NCBI GenBank assembly: GCA_052034445.1
Contig: JBPOIN010000175.1
Coordinates: 1 to 8,792, forward strand
Source of the DNA: Sterolibacterium sp052034445
GTDB lineage: Bacteria > Pseudomonadota > Gammaproteobacteria > Burkholderiales > Rhodocyclaceae
Reading direction: 5' to 3'
Length of the DNA: 8,792 nucleotides
Positions 5,800-8,792 of the stretch are shown piece after piece (position 1 is the stretch's first letter; each line of letters starts with the position of its first letter). The notes beneath the pieces were generated by a model. That model had not been told where the DNA came from. It saw only the letters and a program-made list of their open reading frames with translations, and made no database searches. The position numbers and the translations under genes were made by a program.

Positions 5800-7680
5800 A
5801 TGAACAACCGAGTTGAAACCCGCCTGCTGAACATATCGAGCCTGATCGAAATCAATGCTGAGGAAGATATCGCCGCCGAAACGCCGGCCGATCCGCCACT
5901 GCTCAAGCATCTGCATGAAATCATCGACCAGTGCCTGCTGACCCCGCTGTTCCAGCCCATCATCAACATGCAAACCGGCGAAATTGCCGGTTATGAAGGC
6001 CTGATTCGCGGCCCCTCCGACAGCCCACTGCATTCCCCGTTGAACCTGTTCAGCGCCGCCAGCACCTATGGCTTGACCGTACAAATCGAATATCTCTGCC
6101 GGCATGTGGTGCTGGAGCATTTCCTGCGAATGAATCTACCCGGCAAGCTGTTCCTCAACGTCAGTCCGGAATGCCTTTTGCATCACAATGCCAGGCATGG
6201 CGCCACGCTGGCGTTCATGAAGGAAATCGGCATCGACCCGGATCGCGTGATCATCGAGCTGACCGAGAATCAGCCGACTTATGACTACAACGTCCTGCTC
6301 GAAGCCGTCACGCATTATCGCGACATGGGCTTTCAGATCGCCATCGACGACCTTGGCGAAGGCTTTTCGAGCCTGCGCCTGTGGTCCGAGCTGCGACCGG
6401 AATTCGTCAAGATCGACAAGCATTTCATTCAGAGCATCCACCAGGACGCCGTGAAGATGCAGTTCGTGCGCTCGATCCAGGAAATCGCCAGCAACTCGAA
6501 TACCCTGGTGATTGCCGAAGGCATTGAGACGCAAGCCGAGCTGCTGACGATCAAGGACCTCGGAATTTCGCATGGTCAGGGTTATTTCATCGCCCGGCCG
6601 CATGCCCAGCCGGCCATCGCGCTCTCCGCCGAAGTCGCCAAGACACTCGGCACACGCGCGATCCCCATGTATGCCAACGGCGGACAAGGATCGATCAAAA
6701 CCATGACGGCAGAAAAACTGATGGCCCACGTGGAACCCGTCGCGCCTGCGACGACCAACGACCAGATCTTCGATTTATTCAACAATCTGCCGGATCAACA
6801 ATCCCTGCCGGTGGTCGATCATGCGACACCGATCGGCATCATCAACCGCCATCTGGTCATTGAGCGTTATGCGCATCGGTACTGGCGCGAACTGCACGGC
6901 CGCCGCCCCTGCACCAGTCTGATGGACGATGAACCCGTGGTGGTGGACAAGCTGACGAGCATTCAGGATCTCAGCCAGATGATGGTCAAGGCCAACCCAC
7001 GGCAACTTGCGAATGGCTTCATCGTGACCGATCAGGGACGCTATCTGGGCGTCGGCACCGGCCGCGACCTGATGGCCGAAATCACCAAACTGCAGATCGA
7101 CGCCGCACGCTACGCCAATCCCCTGACGCAACTGCCCGGCAATGTGCCGATCAATGAAAACATCGACCGGCTGTTGCAGGCGGGGGGCTGTTTCACGGCC
7201 TGCTATTTCGACCTGAATCATTTCAAGCCGTTCAACGACGTCTATGGTTATCGGCGCGGCGACGACGTGATCTATCGCCTGAGCCAGATCATCACCGGCC
7301 ATTGCGACCCGCAACAAGATTTCATCGGCCACATCGGCGGCGACGATTTCGTCGTGCTGTTCCAGAGCGAGGACTGGGAAGCCCGCTGCCGGAAAATTCT
7401 CGATGTGTTCAACTATGAAATCCAGGCATTCTTCAGCATCGACGACCGCGAACGCGGCGGCTATCTGACCGATGACCGGCAAGGCAAGAAAGTCTTTCAC
7501 CCCCTGATCGGCCTGTCGATCGGCGCCACCATCACCGAGCAAGGCGGCGACAACAGCCACCATCAGGTTTCCTTGAACATGGCGGAAGCCAAAAAACAGG
7601 CCAAGAAAATGTCGGGCAGCCATCTGTTCATCGATCGCCGCCAGGCAAAACCAGGCGCCAAGCCATCGGCCTTTTTCTGA
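5800..7680 (+). CDS. EAL-CBS-GGDEF c-di-GMP signalling protein
   Basis: The product is 626 residues, with no signal peptide or membrane segment, so it is probably cytoplasmic. The EAL domain (about 40-280) carries the phosphodiesterase residues: Glu66 in an EGLIR version of the EAL motif, Asn120 (NVSP), Glu153 (ELTEN), Asp183-Asp184 (DDLGEG), Lys204 (VKIDKHF), Glu240 (AEGIET) and a GQGYFIARP end. It should be able to hydrolyse c-di-GMP. Residues about 310-430 fit a CBS pair, a module that commonly binds adenine nucleotides. The GGDEF domain (about 440-615) opens with NPLTQLPGN, has the substrate segment FDLNHFKPFND, and reads GGDDF at 513-517. The usual RxxD inhibitory site is PQQD here, so product inhibition is probably lost. 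Whether the GGDDF domain makes c-di-GMP or only binds GTP cannot be told. It has its own ribosome site and no clear operon partner. Confidence 0.92.
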   Translation: MNNRVETRLLNISSLIEINAEEDIAAETPADPPLLKHLHEIIDQCLLTPLFQPIINMQTGEIAGYEGLIRGPSDSPLHSPLNLFSAASTYGLTVQIEYLCRHVVLEHFLRMNLPGKLFLNVSPECLLHHNARHGATLAFMKEIGIDPDRVIIELTENQPTYDYNVLLEAVTHYRDMGFQIAIDDLGEGFSSLRLWSELRPEFVKIDKHFIQSIHQDAVKMQFVRSIQEIASNSNTLVIAEGIETQAELLTIKDLGISHGQGYFIARPHAQPAIALSAEVAKTLGTRAIPMYANGGQGSIKTMTAEKLMAHVEPVAPATTNDQIFDLFNNLPDQQSLPVVDHATPIGIINRHLVIERYAHRYWRELHGRRPCTSLMDDEPVVVDKLTSIQDLSQMMVKANPRQLANGFIVTDQGRYLGVGTGRDLMAEITKLQIDAARYANPLTQLPGNVPINENIDRLLQAGGCFTACYFDLNHFKPFNDVYGYRRGDDVIYRLSQIITGHCDPQQDFIGHIGGDDFVVLFQSEDWEARCRKILDVFNYEIQAFFSIDDRERGGYLTDDRQGKKVFHPLIGLSIGATITEQGGDNSHHQVSLNMAEAKKQAKKMSGSHLFIDRRQAKPGAKPSAFF

Positions 7681-7714
7681 AATGACAAAGCAATAGCAGA
7701 AACAAATCGCCCTA

Positions 7715-7745
7715 CCCTGCTGGCCGCGCGCAGCGGCCAGCAGGG
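7715..7745. terminator. perfect 13-bp hairpin between convergent genes
   Basis: Arms 7715-7727 and 7733-7745 pair perfectly over 13 GC-rich bases around a GCGCA loop. The hairpin lies 34 bases after the stop of the EAL-GGDEF gene (plus strand) and 114 bases beyond the stop of the smr gene (minus strand), the usual place for a shared bidirectional terminator. Neither side has a pure T run, although the minus-strand exit (GATTTGTTTCTG) is moderately T-rich. Confidence 0.65.
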
Positions 7746-7750
7746 CGCAA

Positions 7751-7774
7751 GAAATTTCGGCGCTGAAAATTTTC
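7751..7774. repeat. two AT-rich palindromes
   Basis: GAAATTTC (7751-7758) and GAAAATTTTC (7765-7774) are perfect palindromes whose centres are 15 bases apart, in the gap between convergent genes. They stand out in a GC-rich background. There is no downstream gene for them to control on the plus strand, so they may be chance or a protein-binding site unrelated to promoters. Confidence 0.25.
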
Positions 7775-7859
7775 TGTTCCAATACCGCCTGTTTTCAAGC
7801 ATCAGCGGCAAACCCGCCGCACTCCGGCTATTCATAACAAATAAACGTCATCGCAGTCG

Positions 7860-8477
7860 CTACGCCGCTGCCTTGAGCAGTACGATCACCGCGCCTTCCC
7901 CTCCTTCGGCGGCGCGCGCCTGACAGTAGGCCAGCACTTCGGGACGATTGGCGAGCCAGTGGCGCGTGAGATTCTTGAGTACCGGTTCGCGGCCCGGCGA
8001 ACGCCAGCCCTTGCCATGCACGATGCGCACGCAGCGCAGGCCGCCGACCAGGCTCGCCGCGAGAAATCTTTCGAGCAGGTGCATGGCCTGATCGCGATTC
8101 AGGCCATGCAGATCGCACTCATCCTGCGCCGGCCAGCGGCCGCGACGCAGATCCTTGAACAGGGTGCGCGGCAGACCGCTGCGCAGAAACCGGGCCTCTT
8201 CGCCCGCAGCCAGCAGAGTGTCGAGCGAAACTGCACCGAGCGGCGCGCCCAACCTTGGCAGCTCGCGTGACGGATCGAGGTGGCGCGGCCGGCGCATCGG
8301 CGGCGCGGCCGCTGGTTCGTGATGCACCTTGTCGTTGATCAGCGGCGTAACATCCGCGACCGCCTGGCGAAACAGCGCGCGCTCGGCGGCGCTGGGTTCG
8401 GCAAGCATTTGGCGGCCGGCTTGCGCCGCCGGCCGGCGACCCAGATCCGCAAACCCACCCGCACGCCGCCGCGTCAT
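7860..8477 (-). CDS. Smr-domain (MutS2 C-terminal type) protein
   Basis: The product is 205 residues. The C-terminal half (about 119-203) is an Smr domain with the two family motifs: DLHGL at 122-126 and IVHGKG at 152-157. Stand-alone Smr proteins are reported as nucleases acting on DNA or RNA; the substrate here is unknown. The N-terminal half is Arg-, Ala- and Pro-rich, with an AERALFRQAVADVTPL segment typical of proteobacterial stand-alone Smr proteins (SmrA/YdaL type). ATG 8475-8477 is chosen because the preceding residues (GGFADLGRR) resemble the usual N-terminus; the next ATG (Met24) at 8406-8408 is possible. No Shine-Dalgarno sequence is seen before either, and the T run of a terminator touches the chosen start. 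It follows the trxB tail on the same strand, a pairing I recall from other betaproteobacteria. Confidence 0.9.
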   Translation of the reverse strand: MTRRRAGGFADLGRRPAAQAGRQMLAEPSAAERALFRQAVADVTPLINDKVHHEPAAAPPMRRPRHLDPSRELPRLGAPLGAVSLDTLLAAGEEARFLRSGLPRTLFKDLRRGRWPAQDECDLHGLNRDQAMHLLERFLAASLVGGLRCVRIVHGKGWRSPGREPVLKNLTRHWLANRPEVLAYCQARAAEGGEGAVIVLLKAAA

Positions 8478-8480
8478 GAA

Positions 8481-8502
8481 GAAAACCCGGCCGTCTGCCG
8501 GG
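8481..8502 (-). terminator. intrinsic terminator of trxB, abutting the smr start
   Basis: Read on the minus strand, CCCGGC and GCCGGG (8497-8502 and 8486-8491) form a perfect 6-bp GC stem with a 5-base loop, followed at once by TTTTCTTC. This is a standard intrinsic terminator 9 bases after the trxB stop. The T run ends next to the smr start codon (8477), so the smr mRNA must either read through it or begin inside it. Confidence 0.7.
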
Positions 8503-8511
8503 ATTCAGCGC

Positions 8512-8583
8512 TCAGCCGAGGCTGTCGAGATAGCGCTCGGCGTCGAGCGCGGCCTGGCAGCCCGTGGCGGCGCTGGTGAGGGC
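8512..8583 (-). pseudogene. trxB: 3' end of thioredoxin reductase (trxB), broken at a junction
   Basis: TrxB is the FAD enzyme that passes electrons from NADPH to thioredoxin, which also recharges MsrA. Only the C-terminus remains: the minus strand reads LTSAATGCQAALDAERYLDSLG and then TGA at 8512-8514, matching the conserved last helix of TrxB (usual form YRQA-TSA-GC-AALDAERYL). Upstream of the Leu-Thr the expected residues vanish and an in-frame stop occurs at 8599-8601, so about 290 residues are absent. The loss occurs at the same point where a plus-strand gspE-like frame begins, so the break is a rearrangement or an assembly chimera rather than simple decay. The family assignment rests on about 20 residues. 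Confidence 0.65.
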
Positions 8584-8792
8584 TGCGTGAAGATGGGGTC
8601 ATCAGCCCCGAAGAGGCCGAGCGCACCATCGCCCGCTGCGCCCAGGCCGAAAGCCACCAGCACCCGCTGGTGCGGCTGGCCAACGTCGCCATGGAGCGCG
8701 CCGCCTACTCCCGCGCCCTGGACCTGGAAGAGCTGACGCAGTACGTTGCCGGGCGATGCGGCCTGCGCTATTTGCGCATTGACCCGCTCAAG
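8583..8792 (+). CDS. N-terminal part of a GspE/PulE/PilB-family ATPase (truncated at both ends)
   Basis: Seventy codons are open from 8583 to the right edge. They begin LREDGVISPEEAER and continue through HPLVRLANV and LEELTQYVAGRCGLRYLRIDPLK. This resembles the N-terminal domain of type II secretion/type IV pilus assembly ATPases, where a helical start is followed by HPL-x-LA, an LT-x-x-A helix and a GL-x-Y-x-RIDPLK strand. These ATPases power pseudopilus or pilus assembly from the cytoplasmic side of the inner membrane. The Walker motifs would lie beyond the window. There is no start codon: an in-frame TGA stands at 8577-8579 and the first in-frame ATG is at 8691, inside the domain. The true N-terminus, probably about 20 residues, is missing at the junction with trxB. 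The family is likely and the subfamily is unclear. Confidence 0.55.
   Translation, partial: MREDGVISPEEAERTIARCAQAESHQHPLVRLANVAMERAAYSRALDLEELTQYVAGRCGLRYLRIDPLK

Noticed and set aside
6775..7782. Minus-strand 335-codon open frame opposite the EAL-CBS-GGDEF gene
   Set aside because: It mirrors the CBS and GGDEF codons and crosses the terminator hairpin. The plus-strand motifs are decisive.
8329..8736. Plus-strand 135-codon open frame over the smr start, terminator and junction
   Set aside because: It crosses the smr coding sequence, the terminator and the trxB/gspE junction in a frame that matches none of them. It is Arg/Ala/Pro-rich shadow sequence.

Overview
The window is GC-rich and densely coded, with short gaps, and looks like the chromosome of a betaproteobacterium, probably Rhodocyclales or a relative. 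That placement is an inference from the HDOD protein with a GAF-like tail, the nadE-glnB pair, the trxB-smr pair and the codon bias towards G/C at third positions. No rRNA, tRNA, CRISPR array or complete mobile element was found.

Layout. The first 194 bases hold the 3' end of an unrecognised plus-strand gene, followed by a weak terminator-like hairpin and a gap. Four plus-strand genes then run closely together: an HDOD-domain signalling protein (410-1876), msrA (1873-2460, overlapping the previous stop), an unrecognised exported protein (2504-3406) and glutamine-dependent NAD synthetase nadE (3460-5085). The PII regulator glnB follows (5137-5475). A 324-base gap with strong inverted repeats but no convincing gene separates it from a large EAL-CBS-GGDEF cyclic-di-GMP protein (5800-7680). 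After a perfect 13-bp hairpin between convergent genes, the minus strand carries an Smr-domain protein (7860-8477), an intrinsic terminator, and the last codons of trxB. At about 8580 trxB stops abruptly and becomes the 5'-truncated start of a plus-strand GspE/PulE-family ATPase that runs off the window.

How the genes relate. nadE and glnB link NAD synthesis, which consumes glutamine, with the nitrogen/energy sensor PII. The HDOD protein and the EAL-CBS-GGDEF protein are both signalling proteins; only the second is predicted to handle c-di-GMP directly. MsrA repairs oxidised methionine and is translationally coupled to the HDOD gene. Most of the window is ordinary core genome. The most unusual features are the trxB/gspE junction, the structured glnB-EAL gap, the probable leaderless start of the exported protein and the terminator abutting the smr start. 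I found no convincing new multi-gene system.
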